Origin: Mageeibacillus sp. UBA6980
Lineage (GTDB): Bacteria > Bacillota > Clostridia > Saccharofermentanales > Saccharofermentanaceae
Assembly (NCBI GenBank): GCA_002450095.1
Contig: DJYK01000029.1
Span: forward strand, 1 to 63,575
Reading direction: 5' to 3'
Length of the DNA: 63,575 nt
The notes beneath the pieces were generated by a model. The model was not told the origin of the DNA. It did not search any database and saw only the letters and a program-made list of their open reading frames with translations. Below, one piece after another: positions 25,509-33,712 of the stretch. Made by a program: the position numbers and the translations under genes. Numbering within the stretch: position 1 is the first letter of the stretch; every line of letters starts with the position of its first letter.

Positions 25509-25545
25509 AGAATAAAAGGAGCGGTCAATTCGCTCCCCTTATTCT
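25509..25545. terminator. terminator between convergent pheA and glycosyltransferase
   Basis: Arms AGAATAAAAGGAGCG (25509-25523) and CGCTCCCCTTATTCT (25531-25545) pair over 15 positions with two A-C mismatches and a seven-base loop. It spans the glycosyltransferase stop codon and can serve both directions; the U-tract is poor on both sides. Confidence 0.55.
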
Positions 25546-26235
25546 GATTCCTATAAGTCTGAACATCGTTTTTATATAGCTGATGATGAACGGGATGAGT
25601 CTTCTTTTCGACTCTCCCGCGAGTCTCTTGTTAAATGTGATAGGGATCTCTGCGACCTTAAATCCGTCCTTGCCCGCCTTGATCTTCATAAGAAGAAGGA
25701 CTTCTTCAAGGACATCGTAGTTGACGGAAGTAAGCTTCACCTGCCTGATAAGATCCGCGCGGTACATTCTGAAATTCGTGGAAAGATCCTTGGCCCTGAC
25801 ACCGGTGACCAATCTGTAGACACCGTTAAGAATGTGCGACATGATCCTCGATGAGATCGCGTCCTCTGTCTTACCGCCCTTGGTGTATCTCGAACCTATG
25901 ACTACATCGAAGCCTTCCAGAAATTTATTGTAGATATCGGGAATAAACTTAGGATCGTGAGAACCGTCGCTGTCTAAGACCAGCATCTTATCGCCCTTAA
26001 TGACCGATATGCCCTTGCGGTATGCGCCTCCGAATCCGGGCTCTTCCTGGTTAACGTATCTCGCACCGTACTTCTCGCACACTTCACTCGTATTATCTTC
26101 GGGAGTAGCCGTATCAACTACGATAAGCTCATATTCCTCACCCAAAGCATTCATCTTCTCGATGAGTCTCGGGAAAAGTAATTTAAGGCTCTCCTCTTCT
26201 CTATATGCCAATAATACTACACTGATCATAGACAT
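25525..26235 (-). CDS. family 2 glycosyltransferase (polyprenyl-phosphate sugar synthase-like)
   Basis: GT2 enzyme of about 236 residues, similar to dolichol-phosphate mannose synthases. It has ISVVLLAYREEESL at the start, LIVVDTATPEDN, GFGGAYRKGI and the metal-binding VLDSDGSHDP near residue 90. GSRYTKGG and DLSTNFRMYR follow. The C-terminus is basic with one amphipathic or weak membrane helix. It probably makes a lipid-linked sugar at the inner membrane face. The start is uncertain: ATG at 26235 or 26229, or a GTG at 26247 overlapping the GH32 gene; none has a good ribosome site. It closes the aminotransferase-serA-GH32 run, with which it has no obvious functional link. Confidence 0.87.
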   Translation of the reverse strand: MSMISVVLLAYREEESLKLLFPRLIEKMNALGEEYELIVVDTATPEDNTSEVCEKYGARYVNQEEPGFGGAYRKGISVIKGDKMLVLDSDGSHDPKFIPDIYNKFLEGFDVVIGSRYTKGGKTEDAISSRIMSHILNGVYRLVTGVRAKDLSTNFRMYRADLIRQVKLTSVNYDVLEEVLLLMKIKAGKDGFKVAEIPITFNKRLAGESKRRLIPFIISYIKTMFRLIGIRIRGAN

Positions 26236-26240
26236 TAATT

Positions 26241-27347
26241 CTAACACACATATACTGTGATGTTCTCGATTCCTCCGTTAATAAACATCTCGACACTTCC
26301 CACATCCTCCAAAGTGAGGACATCGGGCTCGTGTGCATAAGGCCTTTCGAGGACGGTCCTGTCGCCGAACCTTACGTGAAGTCTCCCGTTCTCGTAAGAA
26401 ACAAAAGTCGATTCCTTCTTAAGAAGGTGAAGTCCCTCCGTTATAGGCAGCATGGTAAGCCTTCCCGCCTTATCGAATCCCATCTCCCGAGGGAAAGTAA
26501 AAGCACCCACCTGAAGCTGTCCTTTATCCTCGCGGCGGTTCCAGTTATACATCCATGCTATATTGATCTTTCTGCCGTCAGGTGCTTCAAGGATCTGCGG
26601 CGCATAGAAGTCGGGTCCCGTCTCGATCGTGAAGTAAGGCCATGAATCCGGCTGCCCGTCCGGGATCTCGGGGATAAACGAGGTGCCGTCGAAAAGCCCC
26701 ACGGCGAAGATGACTCTGTGAGGCATCGCCTTAATAGACGAGAACATCAGCACCCATCGCCCGTCCACTTCAAAAAGGTTCGGGCATTCAATAATATTGC
26801 CGAATCTGCCGTCAGTGAGTAAAGGTCCGATATAATCCCAATTAATCAGGTCCTTTGATCTGTAAAGGAGTATGGCGCCCGTGTTGTTCGATCCTGCGCC
26901 GACCACCATCCTGTACTCTCCTTTGTAAGCGAAGACCTTAGGATCGCGGAATTCCTTATTGTTGCCCAGAGGATTCTCCCTTATCACGGGATTTCCGTCA
27001 TACTTTATGAAGTTTATGCCGTCATCGGTGTATGCTATGGACTGCGTCTGATTTCCTTCCTCATCAACAGATGTATAGAAAAGATATAGCCTGCCGTCCT
27101 TCTCGATCGCAGAGCCCGAGAAGCATCCGCCGTTGGGGCCGTTATCATAAGGCATGTCCGGGAATAACGCTATCGGGAGTTCTTCCCAAGAGATCAGATC
27201 ATCGGAGACACAGTGTCCCCAGTGCATCTGCCCCCACCTCGGAGCATGCGGATAATGCTGGAAGAAAGCATGAAAACGACCCCTGTAGAACACAAGTCCG
27301 TTGGGGTCGTTCATCCATCCGATCTTATTTCTGAAGTGATATTTCAC
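26241..27347 (-). CDS. GH32 family glycoside hydrolase (fructosidase/invertase type)
   Basis: Five-bladed propeller hydrolase of 368 residues acting on sucrose or fructans. The nucleophile Asp is in WMNDPNG at residues 11-17, the transition-state Asp in FRDPKVF near 133 and the acid/base Glu in IIECPNLFE near 187. FSGSA and FYTS blocks are present. There is no signal peptide, so it is cytoplasmic. The C-terminal beta-sandwich typical of the family is much reduced: the protein ends soon after VEMFINGGIENITVYV, about 100 residues shorter than usual. The gene starts three bases after serA stops. Confidence 0.93.
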   Translation of the reverse strand: MKYHFRNKIGWMNDPNGLVFYRGRFHAFFQHYPHAPRWGQMHWGHCVSDDLISWEELPIALFPDMPYDNGPNGGCFSGSAIEKDGRLYLFYTSVDEEGNQTQSIAYTDDGINFIKYDGNPVIRENPLGNNKEFRDPKVFAYKGEYRMVVGAGSNNTGAILLYRSKDLINWDYIGPLLTDGRFGNIIECPNLFEVDGRWVLMFSSIKAMPHRVIFAVGLFDGTSFIPEIPDGQPDSWPYFTIETGPDFYAPQILEAPDGRKINIAWMYNWNRREDKGQLQVGAFTFPREMGFDKAGRLTMLPITEGLHLLKKESTFVSYENGRLHVRFGDRTVLERPYAHEPDVLTLEDVGSVEMFINGGIENITVYVC

Positions 27348-27349
27348 GA

Positions 27350-28972
27350 TCAGTCGAATTCAAGTAAAGAGACCTTAAGAACGCCTTCAGCCTTCTCGAG
27401 CTCATCGATGATCTTCTTGGTAACCGGCTGCTCAACCGCTACGAATGCCTGAGCATGCGGGTTGTCTGAACCGTCCTGATTCTTTCTTCCCCAGTACATG
27501 GAGGAGATATTGATATTGTGCTTACCGAGGATAGTTGCGATCCTTCCGATAACGCCGGGAACATCGTTGTTCTTGATGGCAAGAACGGTATTTGACAGAG
27601 GGCAGTTCATCTCATAACCGAAGAAGGAAACGATTACCTCGGTATCGGGTGCGAATACCGTACCGTTGATCTTGAGCTCACGGCCGTCCTCTGTATAGAA
27701 CTTAACATTGATGAGGTTGTTGTACTTCTGGATGGAAGGATCCTTAGTCTCAACTACTTCGATACCGCTCTCAGCGAGATTGTCCTGAGCATTAACATAA
27801 GATACGTGATCGTTGCCCATACCCTTGAGAAGTCCCATTACAAGAGAGAGTGTGATAACGCCTGTGCCGGAGTTGTCTGCGAGCTCGCCTCTGTATCTGA
27901 CTTCAACCTTCTTGATGGGAGTAGCCTCAGCCTGGAAATACATGCGGCCGATCTTCTCGGCAAGAGAGCAGTAAGGCTTGATCTCATCGATGCTTCCGGA
28001 GAACTGGGGCATGTTGATGGCAGCTACGAGCTCACCCTTCAAAGCGCCGTCGATGAGTTCTACTACCTGAGAACCTACCTTGTCAGTAGCCTCAACTGTG
28101 GAAGCTCCGAGGTGAGGTGTGATGTAGCAGTTGGGAGCGTGGAGAAGAACGTTGTCGAACTCCTGCTCGCCCGGCTTCTTATTGTAAGAAGGCTCCTTGT
28201 CGAATACGTCGATTGCAGCTGCTGCAACCTGACCCTCAGCAAGTGCGTCTGCGAGATCCTGCTCGTTAACGAGACCGCCTCTTGCGGCATTAACGATACG
28301 GACGCCTCTTTTACACTTATAAAGCTGCTCCTTGGCAATCATGTTATATGTATCTTTTGTCTTAGGTGTATGAAGTGTGATGAGATCGACCTGGGGGAGG
28401 AGCTCATCGAGAGTCTGGCAGCGGCCTACGCCGAGCTTCTCGAACTTCTCGGAAGGTACGAAAGGATCGTAAGCGATAACGTTCATTCCGATACCCTTGA
28501 GCTTTCTTGCAACGATCGAACCGATCCTTCCGAGACCGATGACACCTGCTGTCTTGCCCTCGAGCTCGTAGCCTGTCCACTGACCTCTTCTGAAGTCACC
28601 GTTGTGTACGCCCTCGTTAGCGGCGCAGATATTTCTGAATACTACGAAAGCATGTCCTACCGCAAGCTCACCGGCAGCCATGTTATTGGCCGTAGGTGTG
28701 TTAAGAGCGATAACGCCATGCTCGGTACAAGCCTTAACATCGATATTGTCGATACCCGTTCCCGCACGTCCTACCGCCTTAAGGCAATCTGCATTATCGA
28801 GAAGCTCGGGACCTACCTTTGTAGCGGATCTTACGATAAGGGCATCAAATCCCTTGATATGCTCGTTGATCTCTTCCTGTGAATGACCGAGGTACTCCTC
28901 TACCTCATAGCCCTGATCTCTCAAGTACTGTACAGACTGCTCTGCAATGCTTTCTGTGATTAATACCTTCAT
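27350..28972 (-). CDS. serA: D-3-phosphoglycerate dehydrogenase
   Basis: First enzyme of serine biosynthesis, 540 residues, long type with an intervening domain and a C-terminal ACT domain. The NAD motif is GLGRIGSIVARKL near residue 147; catalytic segments are NAARGGLVNE, DVFDKEPS and the His in TPHLGAST near 289. The ACT domain begins near 468 (NNDVPGVIGRIATILGKHNINIS) and suggests feedback by serine. AAGGAG lies nine bases before the ATG. It follows the class V aminotransferase by 32 bases, together giving the first two steps from 3-phosphoglycerate to phosphoserine. No phosphoserine phosphatase is visible here. Confidence 0.97.
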   Translation of the reverse strand: MKVLITESIAEQSVQYLRDQGYEVEEYLGHSQEEINEHIKGFDALIVRSATKVGPELLDNADCLKAVGRAGTGIDNIDVKACTEHGVIALNTPTANNMAAGELAVGHAFVVFRNICAANEGVHNGDFRRGQWTGYELEGKTAGVIGLGRIGSIVARKLKGIGMNVIAYDPFVPSEKFEKLGVGRCQTLDELLPQVDLITLHTPKTKDTYNMIAKEQLYKCKRGVRIVNAARGGLVNEQDLADALAEGQVAAAAIDVFDKEPSYNKKPGEQEFDNVLLHAPNCYITPHLGASTVEATDKVGSQVVELIDGALKGELVAAINMPQFSGSIDEIKPYCSLAEKIGRMYFQAEATPIKKVEVRYRGELADNSGTGVITLSLVMGLLKGMGNDHVSYVNAQDNLAESGIEVVETKDPSIQKYNNLINVKFYTEDGRELKINGTVFAPDTEVIVSFFGYEMNCPLSNTVLAIKNNDVPGVIGRIATILGKHNINISSMYWGRKNQDGSDNPHAQAFVAVEQPVTKKIIDELEKAEGVLKVSLLEFD

Positions 28973-29004
28973 TTCTTTATGCTCCTTAATCTTTATACTC
29001 GTAA

Positions 29005-30078
29005 TCAGAGTGATGCGAGGACCTCATCGAGATCTTTGAGAAGTGCATCCATCTCTTCCTCTGTCGTATCGGCCATATGCGCGATCCTGAATGTCTTATC
29101 CTTAAGATCTCCGTAACCGTTGCTTATGAGCCAGCCTCTCTCTCCCATAGCCTTGTTGATATCGGAGAAAGGATGTCCTGTCGTATTGTTAACGCATGTT
29201 ACCGTAACGGAGAGATTCTCGGGATCGGAATAAAGCCCGCCGTGTGTCTTTGCCCAATCCTGAACCTTCTTAGCGAGCATCTCGTGTCTTCTGTATCTGT
29301 TCTCAAGGCCCTCCTCGAGGATCCTGTCGAGCTGGAAGTCCAACGCGAACATGTGTGACAGAGAAGGTGTCGAAGGATACTGATAGGGCTTCTCCTTAAC
29401 GAACTTTACAAGCTCTACATAGTCAAAGTACAGACCTCTGTTCTCGATAGTCTTAGCCTTCTCGATCGCCCTGTCTGTAACGGCTGCGATAGCCATTCCG
29501 GGAGGAACGCCGAGGCACTTCTGTGTGGATGTAATGCAGACATCGATGCCGAGCTCGTCTACGGGTATAAAGTCGCCTGCCATAGAAGAAACAGTATCAA
29601 CACAGACGATAACGTCAGGATACTTCTTATAAACTTCGGCAAGCTTATCCATAGGGTTATGAACACCGGTGGAAGTCTCATTCTGTGTGATCGTGATGAG
29701 ATCGTACTTACCTGTCGAAAGCGCTTCTTCGATCATCTCGGGAGTAGTGATCTGACCGAGTTCACTCTCGAATATATCAGCGGGAATGCCGTTAGCCGTG
29801 CACATCTTGTACCATCTTTTACCGAACGCTCCGATCGAGAATACGGCAGCGCGCTTCTTGGTGAAGCATCTTACGGCACCTTCCATAAGTCCGCTTCCCG
29901 AGGAAGTCGAGAGCACGATAGTGTTCTTGGTTGCCATAACCTTCTGCATCTTCTCGGAGATACTCTGCTGTAATGCCGTAGCATCCTTTGTTCTGTGTCC
30001 GATAAGAGGCGTAGCCATCTTCTCGAGAACTTCAGGATTAACCTCTACAGGTCCCGGAATAAATAATTTCTTGTGCAT
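29005..30078 (-). CDS. class V aminotransferase, probable phosphoserine aminotransferase
   Basis: PLP enzyme of 357 residues from the alanine-glyoxylate/serine-pyruvate aminotransferase branch. It begins LFIPGPVEVNPEVLEKM; a GSGLMEGAVR block binds PLP phosphate; CVDTVSSMAGDFIPVDELGIDVCITSTQKCLG near residue 175-205 holds the PLP Asp and the Schiff-base Lys. Sequence alone would also allow a serine-pyruvate type enzyme. Its place directly before serA, with one promoter, makes phosphoserine formation the likely job, as in other bacteria that use this branch instead of canonical SerC. AAGGAAGG precedes the ATG. Confidence 0.88.
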   Translation of the reverse strand: MHKKLFIPGPVEVNPEVLEKMATPLIGHRTKDATALQQSISEKMQKVMATKNTIVLSTSSGSGLMEGAVRCFTKKRAAVFSIGAFGKRWYKMCTANGIPADIFESELGQITTPEMIEEALSTGKYDLITITQNETSTGVHNPMDKLAEVYKKYPDVIVCVDTVSSMAGDFIPVDELGIDVCITSTQKCLGVPPGMAIAAVTDRAIEKAKTIENRGLYFDYVELVKFVKEKPYQYPSTPSLSHMFALDFQLDRILEEGLENRYRRHEMLAKKVQDWAKTHGGLYSDPENLSVTVTCVNNTTGHPFSDINKAMGERGWLISNGYGDLKDKTFRIAHMADTTEEEMDALLKDLDEVLASL

Positions 30079-30119
30079 ATCTTAAGCATCCTTCCTTTTA
30101 CATAGAAAACAACTTAGTG

Positions 30120-30128
30120 ATTATAGCA
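30120..30128 (-). promoter_or_regulatory. extended -10 promoter of the aminotransferase-serA operon
   Basis: On the minus strand TG-C precedes TATAAT (30125-30120), a consensus extended -10. No matching -35 hexamer is visible at 16-18 bases. The leader is about 35 bases and contains the AAGGAAGG ribosome site but no riboswitch. Confidence 0.55.
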
Positions 30129-30187
30129 CATGGGGTTCATCAAAGTTTAGCCGTATATTGTATTTAATTATTACAAATGAAGATAAT

Positions 30188-30219
30188 AAGAGCCGGCAAC
30201 TGGAGAATTGCCGGCTCTT
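30188..30219 (-). terminator. terminator after the phosphatase-like membrane protein gene
   Basis: Arms AAGAGCCGGCAA and TTGCCGGCTCTT form a perfect 12-bp stem with an eight-base loop. On the minus strand it is followed by ATTATCTTCATTTG, a broken U-tract. Confidence 0.75.
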
Positions 30220-30246
30220 CGTCTCATATAATTTTCAATTGGGGCT

Positions 30247-33200
30247 TCAGACCGCAGGTGCCTCAGTCTCAGCAGCCGCTTCAGAAGGCTCAGTCTCTGT
30301 TGCTCCGTCAACCGTCTGAACTTCACCGCTTACGGATGTCGCGCTGTCAGCGGATGTCGTAGAACCTACCTGGAATGTTACGGGTATAGTTCCGTCGAGA
30401 ACACCTACGGGAGGAAGGAGAAGCTGATCTCCGGCACTCGGCGTATAAGATGCATCGAGTCCGTTGTAGCTTAAGATTATCTGGATCCTCGGGTCTGATG
30501 TGTTCGCGATATCGTTAATTCCGTAGACATTGTTGAACAGATCCCACCATGTTCTGTAACCGATGTATTCGGAGAACTGGAATCTTCCGATAGGATACGA
30601 AGGATCCTGAACCGTAGTCTCGACCGTAGGAGGCGTCGTCTCCTGGATCTGTGTCTCGATGGTAACTGCATCTGCGGTTGTCTCCGTAACTTCAGCACCC
30701 TCCTTGCCGCAGGATCTGATGATCGCACTTATGAGGATGATAAGACATACTATGCAGACAATAACGAATGCAAGGAACATATAACCGTTTCTGTTGAGCT
30801 TATACTTTCTCTTGTAACCTCCGCCGTTCCCGCCGTTGCCGGATGCAGATGTTCTGGGCTTCTGAGGGACAGATCCCGATCTTCTCTGCATCTGAGGAGC
30901 ACCGGGATTACCGGGCTGTCGGCCATATCCGTAAGAATTGTTATCTCCCATAACTGCACCTCCAGCTTCCATTCCCTGTTCCATTCCGCCGGCAGCACTC
31001 TCGACTGCGGAAGCAGTTCCTGCCATATCAAAAGCAGAATCATCGATCCCAAGGATAGAATTGATCCACGCGTCATCGCCGTCGGAAGGCTCTCCGTCTA
31101 CAGGTTCATAGCCTTCCTGATACTGCCCGGGCGTATAACCGTTATTACCTTCGACATAAGGATTCTCATCATATGTGCCATACTGTGTGGGACTCAAGGC
31201 TTCGTAAGAAGAGTTTCCCGCCGAAGGAGCAGTAGTTGCAGGAGCAGGTGAACCGAATCCGTAATCGACCGGCATCTGCTCGACGGGAGGTTCCGGAGCC
31301 ATATTCTCATTTCCAACCATCTGTCCGTATGCATATACGCCTGCTTCTTCCTTATTGACAGGTACATCGGCACCGGAAGCCGCCGTAGGTGACTGATACT
31401 CATTGGCTCCGTAAACAGGCATCTCAGGGATCTGCTCGGGAGAAGGTTCCGGAATATCGTTTACCGTTTGAGCTTCATTCTCAAAAGGAAGACTGAAATC
31501 ATTTCCGGTTTCAGGTTGATTGTTCTCGTTGTTCTTTTCAGGTCTGTCATCTTTACTCACGGGGAACTCAACTCCTAACTTATCGGATTCTTCAATCTGA
31601 GGTTCTTCACTCTTAATATCGAATTCGGGGACGGGGATTCCGGAAGAAGCTTCTTCTAGCTCTTCATCCGTAGGAGCAGTCAGCACGCCGCTGTCACCGA
31701 ATACGGGAGGCTCGGCATTCTGCATCTCTTCGCCGTTACCGACACTGTAAGGATCAAATTCTGCCTGCGTATCTACCTTGGTAACTTCGGGAACCGAGGC
31801 AGGAACTTCGTTCTCGGAGAATACAAATGTGCCTTCGGAAGGCTGAGCGGGAACAGGAGCAGGTTCCGCTTTAACTTCGGGAGTCGAAGCAACAAACAGA
31901 TTCTCAGGTTCAGAAGGTGCAGCCGCAACAAAAGGAGATTCCTCGGAAGTGTTAACAAAAGAAGCCTCCGGTTCAACAAAAGCGGAAGTCTCCGAGGATA
32001 CGACAGGTTCCGGAACGGAAGGTTCCATCACAGGTTCTTCGGAAGCCATCTTGGAGGCAGACGCAACAAACGGATTATCGCTTTCAGGTCTGACGGAAGT
32101 CTTGGGGACTTCATTCATCTTAGAGGCTTCGGCTTCTTTCTCAAGTCTTGCCATAAACGCCGCATCCAGTCGCTCAACGGGCTTGGTCTTATCCGCATCG
32201 GAGTCATCGATCTGATAATTCGTTGTCGAGACGGTCTTCATCGGTGAAGGCTCCGGATTAGATCCCGCGAAAGGATTAACGGCATCACTTACGAACACGG
32301 AATCCGAAGCAGTCTTGGCGGCTTCGGACGCTGCAGTAACTGCCGCGGACGCGGCTACTGCGGACGCCGCAGCTGACGCCGCTTCGGCAGAAGCGGCAGC
32401 GGATGCTGTCTGTGCCGTATTCTTTACGGATTCAGAGAACAAGGTCTTCATTACATCCTCGGCACTGACCTCGGATACATCTTTATTTACCGAAGGATCA
32501 AGGAACTGTACAAATGAATCGCCGCTGTCCTTGGAAGGCTCATCGACAACGATCCCCTGATTCGGTGTAGCCTGCTGATTGACGGGCGGAGGCGCCATAT
32601 TGCCGCCGTTATCACCGAACATTACGAATGAACTGTCACCCTGCGGGTTGTAATCGTCTATTGTCATGCTGCCGGCAAATCCCGAAGCCGCGGCAGCATT
32701 TGCAGCGGCACCGACAAGGCCGCCGTCAAAAGTAGACTGGATGCTCATGGAAGAAGTATCCTCTTCCTTTGTCTTCTTTCTGAAGCCGAACAATCCTTTC
32801 TTCTCGTCCGATACAACATCCTCTACAAAGGAGATCGCGAACTGCATGGGCACGTCGGGCATTCTGGCAGATGCCTGTGTGATTATCACTCCTGCGGCAT
32901 CGCACTGATCATCGGCCTCATAGAGGATCCTTAAGATCTCCCTCTGGCCCAATGCATCATATACTTCCTTGTTACAAAGGATAATGCAGTCATCCTGGGC
33001 AAGTGTGAAGAAGTTTGACCACAGAGCATTAGCGGTCTTGGACGAACAATAGTAGAGGAAATCAGCAACTCTGTTGCCCTTGGCGTCGATAGGCTCCATA
33101 GGGATTCCCGCATCGGTAAGAGGATACAGTGTATCGTCTCTGTAAAGGAATGCTAGGCCCGTACCTATCGTAACGGCAAAAGCTTCCGAATCCCTAACGA

Positions 33201-33570
33201 TGATTCCCGAGAAATAAGGGGTTCTGTCATCTGCCTCGGCAATTCTGGCTTTGCCTGTTACATCTACAGCAGTAGTAAGGAACCCCTCTATCATCTCATC
33301 GATCTCTTTATGACCGAACTTTACCTCGTTACAAGTCCCGCGAAGCACAGGCTCATACGGAGGCATCATACCGGGTTCATAGTTCGGGAGCTTCGGATGT
33401 GCAAATACCGAGAGGAAATATCCTCTTTCATTCTTCTCTATCGTTATATCTGCCTGACGTGCTTCTCTTTTACCAAAAAGTCTTCCGTCAAGGTAAAAAG
33501 CATCTGTTAATGTCTTGGAAGGAAAATATCTGGCTGTCAAAGTACTTGCCAGATTAGTTAAAACCGCCAT
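30247..33570 (-). CDS. large membrane protein: PP2C-like pseudophosphatase head, long linker, one membrane segment, LysM-like tail
   Basis: Protein of 1107 residues. Residues 1-270 resemble a PP2C (PPM) phosphatase fold: IIVRDSEAFAVTIGTGLAFLYRDDTLYPLTDAG near 123 matches the family's VGDSR...L..LT.DH block, and DDCIILCNKEVYDAL near 193 takes the place of D.LLLCSDGLTD.L. The N-terminal DGHGG metal motif is missing and SDG has become NKE, so it is probably inactive. Residues 280-880 are low-complexity Ala/Ser/Pro/Glu linker. A basic patch precedes one membrane helix near 925-945. Outside, near 1000-1050, YGINDIANTSDPRIQIILSYNGL followed by PSAGDQLLLPP resembles LysM. It may link cytoplasmic signalling to cell-wall binding. 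CGGAGG precedes the ATG. Confidence 0.75.
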   Translation of the reverse strand: MAVLTNLASTLTARYFPSKTLTDAFYLDGRLFGKREARQADITIEKNERGYFLSVFAHPKLPNYEPGMMPPYEPVLRGTCNEVKFGHKEIDEMIEGFLTTAVDVTGKARIAEADDRTPYFSGIIVRDSEAFAVTIGTGLAFLYRDDTLYPLTDAGIPMEPIDAKGNRVADFLYYCSSKTANALWSNFFTLAQDDCIILCNKEVYDALGQREILRILYEADDQCDAAGVIITQASARMPDVPMQFAISFVEDVVSDEKKGLFGFRKKTKEEDTSSMSIQSTFDGGLVGAAANAAAASGFAGSMTIDDYNPQGDSSFVMFGDNGGNMAPPPVNQQATPNQGIVVDEPSKDSGDSFVQFLDPSVNKDVSEVSAEDVMKTLFSESVKNTAQTASAAASAEAASAAASAVAASAAVTAASEAAKTASDSVFVSDAVNPFAGSNPEPSPMKTVSTTNYQIDDSDADKTKPVERLDAAFMARLEKEAEASKMNEVPKTSVRPESDNPFVASASKMASEEPVMEPSVPEPVVSSETSAFVEPEASFVNTSEESPFVAAAPSEPENLFVASTPEVKAEPAPVPAQPSEGTFVFSENEVPASVPEVTKVDTQAEFDPYSVGNGEEMQNAEPPVFGDSGVLTAPTDEELEEASSGIPVPEFDIKSEEPQIEESDKLGVEFPVSKDDRPEKNNENNQPETGNDFSLPFENEAQTVNDIPEPSPEQIPEMPVYGANEYQSPTAASGADVPVNKEEAGVYAYGQMVGNENMAPEPPVEQMPVDYGFGSPAPATTAPSAGNSSYEALSPTQYGTYDENPYVEGNNGYTPGQYQEGYEPVDGEPSDGDDAWINSILGIDDSAFDMAGTASAVESAAGGMEQGMEAGGAVMGDNNSYGYGRQPGNPGAPQMQRRSGSVPQKPRTSASGNGGNGGGYKRKYKLNRNGYMFLAFVIVCIVCLIILISAIIRSCGKEGAEVTETTADAVTIETQIQETTPPTVETTVQDPSYPIGRFQFSEYIGYRTWWDLFNNVYGINDIANTSDPRIQIILSYNGLDASYTPSAGDQLLLPPVGVLDGTIPVTFQVGSTTSADSATSVSGEVQTVDGATETEPSEAAAETEAPAV

Positions 33571-33599
33571 GATCGACCTCCGAATAATAATACAGAATA

Positions 33600-33608
33600 A
33601 TTATAACA
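33600..33608 (-). promoter_or_regulatory. extended -10 promoter
   Basis: TG-T precedes TATAAT (33605-33600) on the minus strand, about 30 bases before the ATG of the phosphatase-like membrane protein. An upstream TTGTCA gives only 15 bases of spacing, so the extended -10 probably carries the activity. Confidence 0.55.
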
Positions 33609-33662
33609 CAATGTTCTTTTTGACAAATGTTTTTTACCATATTTTAAAATATATAAAGAAAA

Positions 33663-33682
33663 GGCGTCTTGAGGATGACGCC
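33663..33682 (-). terminator. terminator after the DUF885 lipoprotein gene
   Basis: GGCGTC (33663-33668) and GACGCC (33677-33682) pair around an eight-base loop. On the minus strand the stem is followed by TTTTCTTTATATATTTT, a good U-tract. Confidence 0.75.
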
Positions 33683-33712
33683 CTTTCGTTTTATCGCTTT
33701 TATCGAAGCCTG

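Noticed and set aside
27806..28882. Long plus-strand frame (358 codons) opposite serA
   Set aside because: Shadow of serA; the translation has no family pattern and serA motifs are complete.
32315..32413. Ala-rich GC-rich stretch that looks like tandem repeats
   Set aside because: It is low-complexity coding sequence of the linker in the phosphatase-like membrane protein, with irregular units and no exact period.
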